From contig CM072801.1 in NCBI GenBank assembly GCA_037013495.1, positions 10,650,501-10,714,500 on the forward strand: DNA of 64,000 nt, read 5' to 3'. Position numbers and translations under genes: made by a program. How positions within the stretch are numbered: position 1 is the first letter of the stretch; each line of letters begins with the position of its first letter. Shown in pieces: positions 41,901-54,337 of the stretch. This DNA is from Hippophae tibetana. Taxonomy: Eukaryota; Streptophyta; Magnoliopsida; Rosales; Elaeagnaceae. The notes below the pieces were generated by a model. The model saw only the letters and a list, made by a program, of their open reading frames with translations, made no database searches and had not been told where the DNA came from.

Positions 41901-43826
41901 TTTTAAAAATGATTGTAGTAGAAGTAATAGACATAAACCCCCAACTTTCAGCTTCAGGAGTAAAATTTGGGATAAGATTTTTGCATTTCACAATTGTGGG
42001 AACAGAAAGATACATTGAAAGGGCTTAGATGCTTAATTATATAGGTAAAATGAACATCAGTCAGATACATTAATACACAAGCTCTTTCAAGATATTCACC
42101 TTTACCAACCCAAGTTGAAGGCTCATGCATGTCAATTCTTGATGCTTTGTTGTAATATTGTGTTGCCAAAATGAAATGTTCCTCCTTTTCTCTATGCTTT
42201 GTCTCAATTTTTCCAAGATAGCTATAGTAGGCCCCTAGAGCATTCAAGATTGCGATCCTTTCATATCTAACATCAGCATAGTACTCGTCAATTTCTGCAA
42301 AAGTTGTAAAATTACTAAAGTATTATATCATAAACTAGGAGAAATCAGTGTCAACTTATAATAAAAATTGCACAAAGTAAAATTAAATGTGAGAAAGTGA
42401 ACCAACTTGTGCACATAAATCAATACAACAAGCACAATATGGTAGGACCTATCTTACATGGACTTTTTAGCACTCTTAGTGTCGTAAACTTTTGGATATT
42501 TATCAAGATGTCGGACTCGTTTAATTTCCTCAATTTTTATGTAAATTTCCATCAATTTAGAGGTGTCGAATACCCATACCCATATCCCGTGTCCATGTCG
42601 CTTTTGTCGGACACGGATTCACCATGAAAAATGAAGAGTCGGTGTAGCATAGATTAGAACATTGCATTTGTTAGCACCCTCATCTTTTTAGGTATACCAC
42701 AATAGAAGCAAAACATCGTAGCAAATACACTTTGCATTTTCAGAATGGTCATAATAGCATACATAGTCAAGAATCACCTAAAAGAAAAATTCAAATAGCA
42801 TCAGAGTTTGAAAATATAGAATACCAGGACTTGACCCTTCCTCCAATATTTGCCGGAACTGCTCAAGTTTTCCTTGTTTGAAGTACTCCCTCTGCATTAA
42901 AGCAGTCGATTAACATGCCAGAGGAAGACATTTCCTAAATCAATATAATCAGACAATAGAGGTTCCTCACATAAAAAAATAAGTAACTCATCACCAGAAG
43001 ATGTATTTTCATACATGATTTTGATATTATAACTTATGTCAACTTATTCTTAAACCATAAAAGATAGGACGAAGGATCCTCCAAGTTCGTTACCTTTAAT
43101 GAAAGTACACTTTAGACTCGTACCTATTAGGTATAGTAGCACAAGTCTACTACCTATGCAAAAGGACTGTATAGACTTATGTTATCCCACCTAATAGGTA
43201 GGGAATTAAAATACATTTTTATTAAAGGTAGAGGACTTGAGCTACTTTTTTCCTAAAAGATAAATGTCATGTGAGAGTACCAACAAGAAGAGAAAGGCAA
43301 ATGACACTTTTTTTTCTTTTTCTTTTTTTTCCTTAACAAAATGGCACTTAGGTTACTCAAACTAATAAGGGATACAAGAGCGCATCAACAATTTAATCAT
43401 TTAAATCTAGCAATAAATAATATCATTATGTAGAACAACTTCATGCCAATTATATATGACTTAGTTAACCTAATTTTTTTCCTTTGGGCATTGCGTAGTT
43501 CCAATTTCTGACTAAAGGTACCAAACCCCAGGGTTCATACTCTGCTCTCACTAGCTACCAATCCTAAAGCCCTAATATGCAATTCTGTGTCATTTATTTG
43601 GGGAACGAACTCAAACGAACTACTCCCTTTAGCCCAAAGAAAACCCATGAACATTAAAAAAGAAGCAGAAAATACAAAAACGAACCGCGATTATGAGCCA
43701 CAGATCGAGAGGGGCTTGCTCGGCCTTCAAAATATCGAGGATATCAGAAGCGTCTCTAGGGAGTTGATCCAAAACTACCCTCACCTCCTCCTCTGAATTC
43801 TGAACTGGTATATACACGCACGCCAT
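26912..43826 (-). CDS. CTR9: CTR9 subunit of the PAF1 complex (VIP6/ELF8), 24 exons
   Basis: Tetratricopeptide scaffold of the nuclear PAF1 complex, which travels with RNA polymerase II and supports H3K4/H3K36 methylation; in Arabidopsis it is needed for FLC expression. Exons: 43686-43826, 42825-42891, 42100-42294, 41656-41756, 40770-40823, 40458-40574, 40306-40369, 39990-40204, 39339-39423, 38963-39063, 38755-38847, 38387-38455, 38160-38252, 37775-38041, 36566-36646, 36314-36472, 36041-36136, 30060-30161, 29834-29941, 29497-29721, 28438-28704, 28262-28333, 27277-27594, 26912-26977. The frame closes to 1051 residues. TPR repeats fill about 1-800, a charged coiled coil about 840-925, then a basic/acidic tail. 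The tail stops soon after [13 protein letters not shown], about 40 residues short of Arabidopsis VIP6. Intron 17 (5.9 kb) holds a MITE with a Ty1-copia element inside; the coding sequence looks intact. Confidence 0.95.
28000..28100 (+). mobile_element. SINE-like fragment in CTR9 intron 22
   Basis: GCCTAGTGGTAACTC resembles a Pol III A box and GACCGATTTTCAAGCCT resembles a B box about 30 bp later, as in tRNA-derived plant SINEs. No tail or target duplication is clear. Confidence 0.3.
29757..29822. repeat. 33-bp tandem duplication in CTR9 intron 19
   Basis: GAGAAAATCATAG, then CAAAATAAAGTTAAAT or its near copy, occurs twice with a 33-bp period. Confidence 0.85.
30713..30927 (-). repeat. 3' LTR of the copia element
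   Basis: About 215 bp. On the plus strand the outer end reads TAAAG where the other LTR reads TGAAG, so the terminal TG has become TA, and a CTG is inserted after it. The inner end is TGATTTCCTACA. It has one copy of a unit that is doubled in the 5' LTR. Confidence 0.9.
30928..30941 (-). other. Polypurine tract of the copia element
   Basis: The minus strand reads AACTTGAGGGGGAG directly before the 3' LTR. Confidence 0.9.
30935..34680 (-). pseudogene. Decayed copia gag-pol
   Basis: Fragments in order along the minus strand: a short gag remnant (to about 34376), a pre-integrase zinc finger (33584-34078; the H-x4-H and C-x2-C pairs are visible), integrase core (33186-33722), integrase tail and start of reverse transcriptase (32163-33161), reverse transcriptase with the YVDD box (31637-32117), and RNase H (30935-31627). 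The frame breaks at about 33600-33700, 33165-33185, 32120-32160, 31900-32030 and by a stop near 31630. At the third integrase acid the usual Glu of GVAER reads Asp. Gag is much shorter than in active elements. It cannot make a working polyprotein. Confidence 0.93.
34851..34863 (-). other. Primer-binding site of the copia element
   Basis: The minus strand reads TGGTATCAGAGCC next to the 5' LTR, the initiator-methionine tRNA site usual in plant Ty1-copia elements. Confidence 0.95.
34864..35122 (-). repeat. 5' LTR of the copia element
   Basis: About 259 bp, TG to CA. It is some 45 bp longer than the 3' LTR because a unit containing GGGGTTGGTTCCACCCT is present twice in tandem; the 3' LTR has one decayed copy. 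Confidence 0.93.
35330..35830. repeat. Interstitial telomere-like minisatellite
   Basis: Repeats of GGGTTTAGGGTT and variants alternate with two longer recurring words, TTATATTTGTGGGTTAAGG and AAAATTATTATTTTTCTAAATA, giving a higher-order unit of about 70 to 130 bp. It is the core of the surrounding MITE-like element and not a chromosome end: unique gene sequence lies on both sides. The plus strand has the G-rich form. Confidence 0.9.
37236..37610. repeat. ~170-bp direct duplication in CTR9 intron 14
   Basis: 37236-37403 and 37443-37610 are collinear copies sharing GAGCAAGAACAAAA, CATCTACTCGATA, CCCGAGTTTGTCCCTT, ATTCCTCTTTATCAAGTTTT and AGGACTATGAA, with an offset of about 207 bp. Both are intronic and non-coding. 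Confidence 0.9.
41402..41522. repeat. ~55-bp tandem duplication in CTR9 intron 4
   Basis: 41402-41460 and 41473-41522 share the collinear words ACTCCA, CTTTCAAGT or CTTCAAGT, AACAC, TAAAATGGTGT and ATTCTTCCAAAATAT. Confidence 0.85.
42440..42670. repeat. Dispersed repeat in CTR9 intron 2
   Basis: Contains GATGTCGGACTCG, GGTGTCGAATACCCATACCC, CGTGTCCATGTCG and GTCGGACACGGATTC. Related wording occurs in oligopeptidase intron 16 (62040-62160 and 62640-62760). This looks like a plant dispersed repeat of unknown class. Confidence 0.5.
43078..43255. mobile_element. Hairpin MITE in CTR9 intron 1
   Basis: The left arm AAGTTCGTTACCTTTAATGA with TACCTATTAGGTA is matched by the right arm, whose reverse complement reads AAGTCCTCTACCTTTAATAA with CTACCTATTAGGTG. 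The imperfect arms are about 60 bp around a short centre. No coding content. Confidence 0.6.
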
Positions 43827-46505
43827 TGTTTTCTACAGTTTCCAGACTCCTTATTGCCTCTATCTCTGATTCTAGGCGTGATTATTAAGGAAAATTAAGA
43901 ACAATAATTGACTTAAATACAGCGAACAAATTACCGGAAGTATTCAAATACCGAAGCTGTTGTCAAAATTGTAATCTCGAGCTCTCTTACATCTCAACAG
44001 GGTTTAAGCCGGAGCAGTTTAGCTTCCATTGATGTTTTTTGATATTAAATATAGCAGGAAGCGCCAAATAAAATTTTACTCCTTGACAAGGGCAGAAACC
44101 GATCCTTGCGATATCGTTTTACCCCGAATGTTAAGGCCTTGACTATGAAAACGTCACTTCGCAACGGGATTACGCCTGAATAGTTATGGGTTTTTGTATA
44201 TAAAGGTATCCTTCGTATTATAATTTAAAAATAGATTTAATTGAGTTTTAATTTAAAAATAGTAACATTTTAGAAACACATATTTTAATTAATTTTATTT
44301 TAAAAAAAATGTATCAACTCTATTTTACAAAACATAATTATTATAAATATTAACACCTTATAAATTTATAATTAATTATAAATACACAAATCTTTTTTAT
44401 CATATTATATATTAAAATTTTATTTTAAAAAATAAAAAATAAGTTATTTTATAATAAAATAAATATAAATTATTATAAAAATAATATGCTAAACATTTTG
44501 ATAATTAATAAATAATATAATATTAATTATAATTATGATATAAAAATAATATTCATAAAAATAATTAAATTATTAAAAAAATTATAAAGTCTCTTTATCC
44601 AACTTTTTACAAGATATAATACAAACATAGAATATTATATCACAAATTTTGTGTGAAAATATTATTTAATATAATTATATTTTAATACTTAAATAAAATT
44701 ATTATTAATAAATATTTGTTATCTTAATAATAATTCAAATTATAATAATATTAGAGATATATATTACAATGTAATCTATTTTTTAATTTTTTTAATCTTA
44801 AATAATTTATTTTTTAAAAATGTCAAAAAATTGCATAAAATTATTGTAACTATTTATTATTATTATTTTATAATAAATTTTTGATAATTTATTTGTTATA
44901 AAAAATTATATATTTTTTATTATATAAATATATATTATTTTTATTAGTTTTTATTTATAATAAAAATAAATTATTATTTATTAAAAGTTGGTGAAAGAAT
45001 TGGCCATTAATTAAAGAAATAAAGTTACGGTATGAGAGAGAAGAAGAAAGAATTTGCGTAGAAAAGAAAAAAATTAGAAAAGGATAGAGAAGAAGAAGAA
45101 AAAATTTGATCACCAAATTGTTAAAGAAGTTATAACATGCATATTTCTAAATTAAAATCCACTTAAACCTGTTTTTAAACTATAATACTATATGTGTACA
45201 AATTCCCAATATATTTTTAACTCTTTGTTAATTTATTCCTATTTTAAAAAAAAGTACGTAATTTTATTTTTATAACTTTTAAATACAGTTAATTTAATCC
45301 TTTTATATTCTTTAAGAATTAATCCAAAAAAAATTAAAATATAATTTTTTAAGGGATAAATTTAATTTCACTTAAAAATAAAAAACTATATTTAAAAAAA
45401 ATTTATTCATTATCATAATTTAACTTATTTTCTCTCTTTTTAATCTCTCTATCATCTTATTCTCCCTTTGTTCTTTTTTTCTATTTTATCTTATTCTATT
45501 TATGTATTTTTAATTTATTTATATTAATATTATAAATCTTACTTTTATCTCCAAAGTTGTTTAAATTGAGTATTATAAAATAGAAAAATAATATTTTTAA
45601 TAAAAAAATAGAGAAATTGTTTTTATTTATAAACAAAGGAGAAAAATGATATATTGTTTTACTTTAATATTATTTTTAAGAGTATTATAAATAAAATCTA
45701 AATTTTAATAAAAGTCTAATTTTTTTAAAATATAATTTTTTTAAATTTAGATCATGTTAATTCTTTTAAAAAATTATAGAACTAAACCTACATATTGTTT
45801 TTTTTTTCTTCGTATTATTACACTATTTTATCATAATTAAAAACATAAAAAAAACTAACAGTCGTTTTTATTTTTTTATCTACTCTCACTTAAAATATTA
45901 ATTATTTTAATATCATTATATATCGAATTTGGGAATACTAAATTAAATAGTAATATATTTAGCTGTTAAACTATATACATTGTTATATTTATAAATAGTT
46001 TGATTTTACTTGAATAATTTAAAATTTTACAAATTATATCATACCAAATTAATTAACAAATTTAATTTAATTTTTTACTTAATCAAATTTATTAGGTTTT
46101 TTGTCCACTTGTAAGGTTGGTTCATGGTATTTGTAAAAATAATTAATAATATATATCTTAAATATGTAATAAAATTTAAAAAATAAGCTAATTCTTTATC
46201 TTTTTGTGAGATATTCATAAATTATAAACAAAATCATGAAAATTAAAAGATGGATTTTATTTTTTTAGGGTTTTAATTATTGATTTTTGTAAATTTTGTT
46301 GTAATATATTATTACAAAAGTTGTATTAAATAACTTAAGTCAAAATCTTAGCATGCATTTTGAAAGTAAGAAATTTAGTCCACCATCGACCACACTTTCC
46401 CATTGATGAACTTCTTGATGTCTTTAACGATGAATAGATGATTATTGACATATTATTTGACAATGTCACCAGAAAAATCCACTGATTTCTTTACTATTAA
46501 TTTAG
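43827..46505. other. CTR9 upstream region and AT-rich spacer
   Basis: The first few hundred bases hold the CTR9 promoter and leader. From about 44200 to 46500 the sequence is extremely AT-rich, with no gene and no clear repeat. Confidence 0.75.
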
Positions 46506-46714
46506 GTAGTGTTTTGTTAATTGGAATGGAATCATAATTTATTATTTCTAATTTTATGTTTAGTTGGATTAAAATGTAAAAATTGAATGAAATCGATTCC
46601 TAAAAGAGAATGAATGAGAATTATTTATCCTTTCTTAAGGAATCATGATTTCATTCTTATCTTAATTTTTTGTTCTAATTTTACCTCAACCTTAAATATA
46701 TCATAATATTATTT

Positions 46715-47255
46715 TTGGTTTGATGGAATGGAATGAAATGAAATTATAATTGATTCATTTCATTTTAATGTTTGGTTGAGCTGAAAAATGAAAATAAAAA
46801 GAAGAAGGAATCAAAATTCCTTCTTATTGTCATCTTAATTTTTTTTAATTTTACCTCAACCCTAAACCTTAACCCACAAATATAATATAAAACCTTAAAT
46901 CATATTTAGAAAAATAATAATTTTAATCATAAATCTTAACACACAAATATAACCCTAAACCCTAAATTCCAAAACCATAAAACTTAAAATATAAACCCTA
47001 AATCCTATTTAGAAAAATAATAATTTCAATAATGTATTTTATTTGACGAAAAAATAATAATTAAATGATATTGTTTAAATTTTACTGAATATAAGGGTAT
47101 TAAGGTAATATACAGTATTTTCTATTCCATTTCAATTGTAAACCAAACAATGAAATATTGATTCCTTCTTTGATTTCATTGGTAAAACCAAACAAAATTG
47201 TTTTCATTCCATTTCGTTCTCATTTCAATTCCATTTTGTGAACCAAATGTCATCT
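46715..47255. mobile_element. Inner MITE-like copy of the same family
   Basis: Starts GGTTTGATGGAATGGAATG and ends AATTCCATTTTGTGAACCAAATG; both ends match the element in CTR9 intron 17 (reverse complement of its left end: ATTGATTCCTTCTTTGATT, AAACCAAACAAAATTGTTTT). The core has CCCTAAACC telomere-like words. It interrupts the outer copy. Confidence 0.65.
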
Positions 47256-47754
47256 AAATCCTAAACCATAGGCCATAAATCTTATATCTTAAACCCTAAA
47301 CCCTATTTAGAAAAATAATAATTTTAACCCACAAATATAATCCTAAACTTTAAGCCATATACCCTACCCTATACTTTATACCTTAAACCATAAATCTTAT
47401 TTAGAAAAATAATAATTTTAATCCTAAATCTTAACCCACAAATATAACCTTAAATCCTAAACATTATACTCTATATTCTAAATCCCAAAATCTTAAACTC
47501 TAAAACCCCAAACATAAATCCTAAATCCTAAATCATATACCCTAAACTCTATTTAGAAAAAAAAATAATTTTAATAATATATTTTATTTTTAAATAATAA
47601 ATATTTTGAAAAATTATAATTCTAATAATTTATTTTATCTGACGAAAAAATAGTAATTAAATAATATTATTTAAATTTTTTTGAATATAGGAATATTGAG
47701 GTAATATACAATTTTTTTATGTTATTCTAATTATAAATCAAACACTATAATACT

Positions 47755-48224
47755 TGTTTGGAGAGAATTTTCTGGTTAGAGATTCTAGTGATTTTTAGAA
47801 AGAAGTAGAAAATATGGACAAATAAATAGATCTTGTATTCTACTCATTTAAGAGGTATATATATGTGTATGACATCCTATGCACGTGGCAAGGTACGTAT
47901 AAGCGACATGTATACGTGGTTACATATGTAGTAAAAAATAGAAAGCGGATCGCTACAAGTGTTACACACAAATAAAGAGAGGTTGTTATATGCATGTCGC
48001 TTATAGAGAGGGAGGATCGTGATCACATCGACATATCATAGTTTCATTGGGTCTTGACATTTAAGACCTTACCATTTGATAACGAGGTACTTTTTTGACT
48101 GGGTTATACGTTCTACCAAACTCGTTGGGCCCAGACCGTTTGTTAAGCCAACCTTATATCTTCGTTATACTCTAGCGGGTACCTGTACTTATTAAATCGT
48201 ATGTTTGTTACATATTTAATACCA
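47755..48224 (-). repeat. 3' LTR of the non-autonomous element
   Basis: Collinear with 54338-54805 over its full length, for example ACTCATTTAAGAGGTATATATATG, here at 47844-47867, and CAAGTGTTACACACAAATAAA. The two LTRs have many substitutions, so the insertion is old. Confidence 0.9.
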
Positions 48225-49640
48225 AATATTAACTCTCTTATTCTATTGATTTTGAAAAGTCAAAGGAATAATACTTGTTTGTTTATTTTAATTTAAATAA
48301 ATCACTTTAAACGATTCAATGTATCTAAGTATATAATGGCCACTCATATGATACAATTTTCAATCGCGAGATTATTTAACTACAAACAATATTCATTTAA
48401 TTAATTAATTTTTTTAATTAAACCTTTCAGCTTTCCGCTCACTTTATAAATAGTGAAGAATTTTACTTTTACCATACGTTTTAACTTAAATTTATTTTCA
48501 GAGAATTTCGACCTGTTAAGTGTTTTCATATTATTCCATTGTGTGCCTGTTAGAAAAATACTTAGTCTATTTTTTAGTTCATTTGTTTAACAATTTCAAA
48601 GGGAGAACCCATCCACTCTCCATTTTTAGGTCGAGATTCAAATGACCAATGTTCACATTAAGTAATTTCTTCCTCTTAATTTTATTTAACATGTCTCAAA
48701 AGAGAAAAAATGTGGTTTATCCTACGATGATGTGATATAGGTCGTTAGCTAGCGTACCTAACACTTATATAATACCAAATGTTATATTAACTCCCTTATT
48801 TGTGAAGTTATCAAGTTGTTAAGAGTATTTTTATTATTAATCCGAGTTTGAAAGGGTAAACCCTTCAGGCTCTCATCGAGTTTTGTTATTAACTCTAAAA
48901 TCAAGTTGTCATTTAAGTGCTATCTGATCGTCATATAAACGTTACCTAATCAAGTTGTCATATAAGAGTTACTTGATTAGGTCTTGTATGCATAGGTAAC
49001 CCAGGTTGTTTACTTTGACTTGAAGATCTTAGTCTTCGGGTCTCTACTCTCAGGCCGCTAGGCGAATGCTACTATGCTAATACATTGTTATAGAGGAACT
49101 ATTAAGTAATCTTTATGAATGAGGAAAGTGGATGGCCTTGCTATTATAAGCCATATATCTAAGCCCTTATTTGTCACGTAGCCTGAGAAGTGGGGCTTTT
49201 ATTGCACCACACTACACTATGATATGATATTTTCAAACTAAGAGTAAAGCATCGCCTTATAGCGGAAAGATGGCTCATATACCCTAACTACCCCAATGAA
49301 CTAGGGATCTAAATGCTCTACCTCAATGAAAAATATACGAATTGCTATGTTTATATTACTTCTAATACCGAAGTAGTGGGGTGAACTGAGGTCCCTTTCA
49401 AAGGAAGTAGTGAAACTTGTCAAAAGAGATTAATAGCCCACATTCATACACGGTATGTCATGGTGAAATATTAACCCATAGTTAGATGCGACATGTGAGG
49501 GTGAAATATCCAACCCCTCACATGTGCTTCCATAAGATGAGTAGTTTGCCTCGGAACTTAAGTCTCTTTCTTAGAACGTATTTCAGATTATGAGCAGATC
49601 ATTTAATAATACCTACATTTTGACCATGTTGAAACACATT

Positions 49641-50195
49641 TGGCGTCTCAAGTGGGGGTCAAGGGACTCTACCTCTAATCATGAGGCATAAGATGTATCC
49701 CGCATCTCAAATGGGGGGGTCAAGGGACTCTACCTCCAATCACGAGGCATAAGACATATCCCGCATCTCAAGTGGGGGGTCAGGGGACTCCACCTCCAAT
49801 CATGAAGCATAGGATGTGTCCCTCATCCCAAGCGAGAAGGTCAAATGACTTTTCCTAACTTGGGGGCGCGAAATAAGACACCCAAAGCATGATTGTGAGC
49901 ATATTTGGCATCTCGAGTAGGGGATTAGGGGACTCCTCCTCCAATCATGAGACATAGGACGTATCCCACATCTCGAGTGTGGGGGTCAAGGGACTCTACC
50001 TCCAATCACGAAGCAATGAGACATGTCTCACATCTCCAGTGAGAAGGTCAAATGACTACTCCCAACTTAGGGGATCATTAAATAAAACATCTTAAGTGAA
50101 GGGGTCAAAGGACTCTACCTCCAATCATGAGGCGTGAGATGAATCCCACATCCTAAGTAGGGGTCAGTCGACTCCTCCTTCCAACTTAGGAGTCA
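49641..50195. repeat. ~60-bp tandem repeats inside the LTR element
   Basis: About seven to eight units of a G/C-richer sequence: CATCTCAAGTGGGGGTCAAG, then GGACTCTACCTCCAATCA, then a GAGGCATAAGATGTATCCC-like tail. Spacing is about 60 bp in the first units and then irregular. The unit has no conserved reading frame. Confidence 0.85.
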
Positions 50196-52166
50196 TTACA
50201 TAAATTTCATGAGATAGATGACATACGAGGGTGAAAACCCTACCCCACATGCGCTTCATAGTTAAATGATCAAAACATGGGAGTTCATACATCAACCTTA
50301 CACGTCCAAAGAAAATACGGTGCAAACTTCATAATAACTTCATCAGTATTTGGATAATAAATTGGTCATTTACGCCATATATAGCATGAATAGTCCTACT
50401 TTATAATAATTTCATTAACAATCTTTCTTGTAATGATGGGATAAATAATACAACTAGATAAATCCATCAACATAGGAATGAATTGTTGATATCTTGATGA
50501 ATATTGAATCGTTATAAAAGACCCAAGTATGGACACCAATTGTCTATACTAAAATCAAAATTGGCTCTTAGAATTTATCTACTGAATTTTGAAATTGCCT
50601 ACTAAGTGTGCTGATAATCATACATATTGTCAATAGAAACTAAAAGTAGAGCTTGTTTCAATTCCTGTAATGAAACAAATTGGCTTTTCCTATATCTTGG
50701 AGAGTTAGATGTCACACCTATTTAGGCAGGATTACATTTTAAGTTAAGATGATGCCATGACAGAGGCATTGAACAATTGGGACAATCAACTGTTGAGTTA
50801 GTCTGAGGGTTTTCGTCTAGTTTTTGGAAACTATGTCCATAACAATCAACTCATATATGTTCTGTTATGCATATCAATGAGTTTTCAAGACTATGTTGTA
50901 GTTGCACCATGTTGGCTCTTTAATCCTTGGATTTTTGTTATAGAGATGTATCAATGAAACATATGGCTTGAATCATCACACTCAAGATGTCGACCAACAT
51001 ATATTGTGTCAGGGGTGTTCACTTGCCATTTCTGTAGCTTTCTTCCACCTTTCTCTATAATTGATGGAATTAATAGCATCGAGTTCGGATCCATAATATC
51101 TTATTTATAACAAAATTCAAGTTTAAGTATCGTCATGATAAGATTACTAGCTTCTAGGGTTTGGTGTATAAATTGCTACTGGAATAGAAAATGGGAAACC
51201 GACTAGGAATGAGCTAGGTACTAATCTTGATGCCAAGCAAGCACGTTAGTAAATTGGCTCAAAATCAAACTAATCCAATAAGCTCAGACCAGCGTAGTTT
51301 GTTCTTCACCAAAAGAATCCGAGTAGGGGTGATAGCTTCAGTCCATCAGCTTTGTCATCAAAGCTCGAAAATTGTAAACCATACTTTTATGAACTTTACT
51401 AAAAAAACACATGGCTTAGAGGTTGCACGACCTATTCCATTCTTCATATCGTGGTAGCTCAACCCATATTTCCAATCCATATACTAGTTCGTACCAAGTC
51501 CAGTTCAACCAGGGCCAATTTATGACAGATACAATCGAACTAGCCCAACCTATGTCTCTCTAGATTGTTCACTTAGCAAGTAAATCCATTCATCAGTTTG
51601 TGCCAGGTATATCTCATGCATCATGTATGGAAACTGATCAAATGTAGTCGATTCTTCTATAGAAATCGAGCCAATTTGCGATCACACATTCAATGAAAGT
51701 TCCAAACCCGGTGGTCGTTCATGATGGAGTTGGTTTCAAATTGGAAGCAAACCCATAAACTCCTCAATTCATTGGTTGATGTTCATGTCATAGTTTCCAA
51801 TTCGATTCACAGTCTGAGTTAGATAATCCTAAATTGTGTGTGCTAGCAACTTCCCTAGTTCACGATTCACTTTTCCAACCCCAATGACCCATATCTTTCC
51901 TGGTTGTTCATTGTGTGTTTTTCGAGCCCACAACATCCTGTTCAACGACGTCGTGCATCTATTCGTCTTCTTTTAGTTCACCAACTCCAGCCGATCAGGA
52001 CCTAGTCCATTCTTCCTTAGATTGCTACAATTCAATCGTATAAGCCCAGTCAGTTTTTCAACAATTCGTACTGGGTCCAACTAATCCAAACTAGCATGTA
52101 TCATATCAGATCGTTGCTATAACAGAGAGTGCGAAGACTGGTACCAAAGAAAAATAAATAAATAAA

Positions 52167-53700
52167 AATAACGATGTTATTTTCCATGAATTGGGCTAAA
52201 CTTTTCTTTCGCGCTGGGCTAGGCCCAGATCATGCAAAAGAGTTCACGCACCCTATAAACTCATCTCCCCAGCCCGTTTCTCCAAACAGATACATTTTAA
52301 TTTCCTTCTGCATTTTCGTAGTGTTTCCTGATGTATACAAATTACTAGATCACAACAGTAAACACCCAAACCAATTTATTTGGTTTCTCTTTCTCTAGTC
52401 GCTTTCGATCCTCAATCTCCATGAAAGGTGGAAGATAATACAGAGGCCTTGTTAAACCGTAATGAAGAAAAGTTTTTGCGCTATGTGTTCACATGCTCAA
52501 GGTGAGTTATAGAGCTTCAGATCCTGTCTGCGTTACCTACGTGTGGATTAGTCGAATAATTGGACGATAACTCTTTCTTGGTCCATGTCTATTTTGTTTA
52601 TGATCGTCGTCCCAACTATTTCCCATTTCATGTTAGCATATAAGATATTGCGACAAAGTGGTATATTTGTGCTTCATTATACTCAATTTGAAAAAATAAC
52701 GATGTTATTTTACGTAAATTGGGCCTAGCTAGGTCCAGTTCGTTCAAGAGTTTGCACAACCCATTTCTACAGGTTGTTCATTGCGCACAAATTTGTGCAG
52801 TCCATTTCCAGTTCATTCATAACACACAACCCAATTCTAGCTCGTGGTTTACTTGATTTGCGTCATGCTACCACTGCCTTGTCTGACAATAATGACCTGA
52901 ACCAGATAGCTCGTCCAACTACTTTGCACTCAATCCTTACTTCATCTCCCACTGCATCATCCCACGACATGTTTGTAATCACATTTAGCGAAGAGCATCT
53001 GTTCGTCCAAATAGATCGATAATCCAATCAGATTGAACTGCTATTGTTTTCTAGATCTTTGTGACAAAGCAAATTGATAGACTACACCAACACAATTCTT
53101 TCATTTGGGCCGGGTTAGACCTAATTTGACAACCCAGCTTATCTTAGGGGAAATAATGCTGAAATGGCAATAGAGAAAACAACTCGTGAGGAACCAACCT
53201 ATACAAACGAGTTGGGAGCACCATTTCATTGTTTTAGGTCATAGCCCAACCCGTATCTCACTAGATTGTTCGCTTAGTGTGTTGGTCTGCGGTTGTTTAT
53301 GATGTTTATTTTAAAACTAAATTCAAAAAATTAGTTCGTGCCATATATATTCGAGAAACTCCTACCCCGAAATGCGTTTATTAATCAAAACCTATAAAAA
53401 AGGAAAAATAGGTTGTCTTTTGCATGCCGTACATACTCGAGAGATCAGATTATCATTACAGCTTTATATCTTGCTCGCTCTTTCAGTCTCTTTAGGGCTA
53501 CTTGTGGCTGTTGTTATTGAAAAAATCTGAAGGTTATATCAGAAAAGATAACGAAGCTACTTTCCATAAATTGGGTTGACCTTTTCACTTGGGGCGAACT
53601 AGGCCTAGTTTGTTCAAGAAAGTTCATATAACCCACATCTTCAGCCTGTTTTTTCAGGTCGCTCATAGCACACTAATATGTGGTTGTTCGTGATGGAGAT
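52167..53700. repeat. Three diverged large repeats inside the LTR element
   Basis: A block starting AATAACGATGTTATTTTCC (52167), AATAACGATGTTATTTTAC (52695) and GATAACGAAGCTACTTTCC (53547) recurs. Each is followed by AATTGGGC or AATTGGGT, a segment with AGGCCCAG, AGGTCCAG or AGGCCTAG, then CAAGAGTT or a near match and CACCC or AACCC. The blocks are 530 to 850 bp apart and poorly conserved between the words. Confidence 0.65.
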
Positions 53701-54316
53701 GAGATCACACAGTAGCATTTATACAGCCTATTCTCAACCTTACTCGGTATGTACTAGCGTCACTTCCAATTTATGCCATTTTCCCACTCTGTACATTTCC
53801 TAGTCACCCCACGAGTTGTTCATATAGTTTTGGTTAGGATCAGTTGAGGTAGGCACAATTGGTGATAGTTTCTGTCCGTTCATGGTAGTATTTGGAGTTG
53901 ATCTGTAACTCTTCTTCTCCAACCCGTTCATTAGTTCACGCCAAGTCCAGTCCGTCTTTGGCTCAAAATCATACCAAACTACTAGCTCTCATATGGATCT
54001 AAGAACAACCAACAAGGAACGACCAACACTTGTTAATTTAGCTCGTGGTTGGGTGATTTGGACCAATGCTCTGTCATTAGTTCGCTCCTAGTCTGTATTA
54101 GCCACAGTTCATTAGGGTCCTACTATAATGACCTACATGTCACCTTGTCCTCAACGTTAAATCCATCAACGCGAATTGTGTGAGTGCTCGTTATTTCAGC
54201 TCGCTACCCATTCATGCTCATTTTTTGTGTGCAAGTAAATGTCCCTAAAACGAGATAATTCTCCGTGGAATAAAAATAAAGGTCTTAAATGCCAACTATG
54301 GACTAGAAAGATTTGA

Positions 54317-54337
54317 TTTCGCACAAACAGCGCCAAT
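54317..54337 (-). other. Primer-binding-site-like sequence
   Basis: The minus strand reads ATTGGCGCTGTTTGTGCGAA just inside the right LTR. The TGGCGC core followed by a TGTTTGTG-like tract resembles sites of Tat-lineage gypsy elements; the matching tRNA was not checked. Confidence 0.55.

Noticed and set aside
49641..50195. Regular repeats that could suggest a CRISPR array
   Set aside because: Units are tandem, diverged and without unique spacers, and they lie inside a plant LTR element.
51227..53022. Open frames of 74-82 codons inside the 7-kb LTR element
   Set aside because: They share no retroelement domain, have no consistent order or codon pattern, and lie in diverged repeats.
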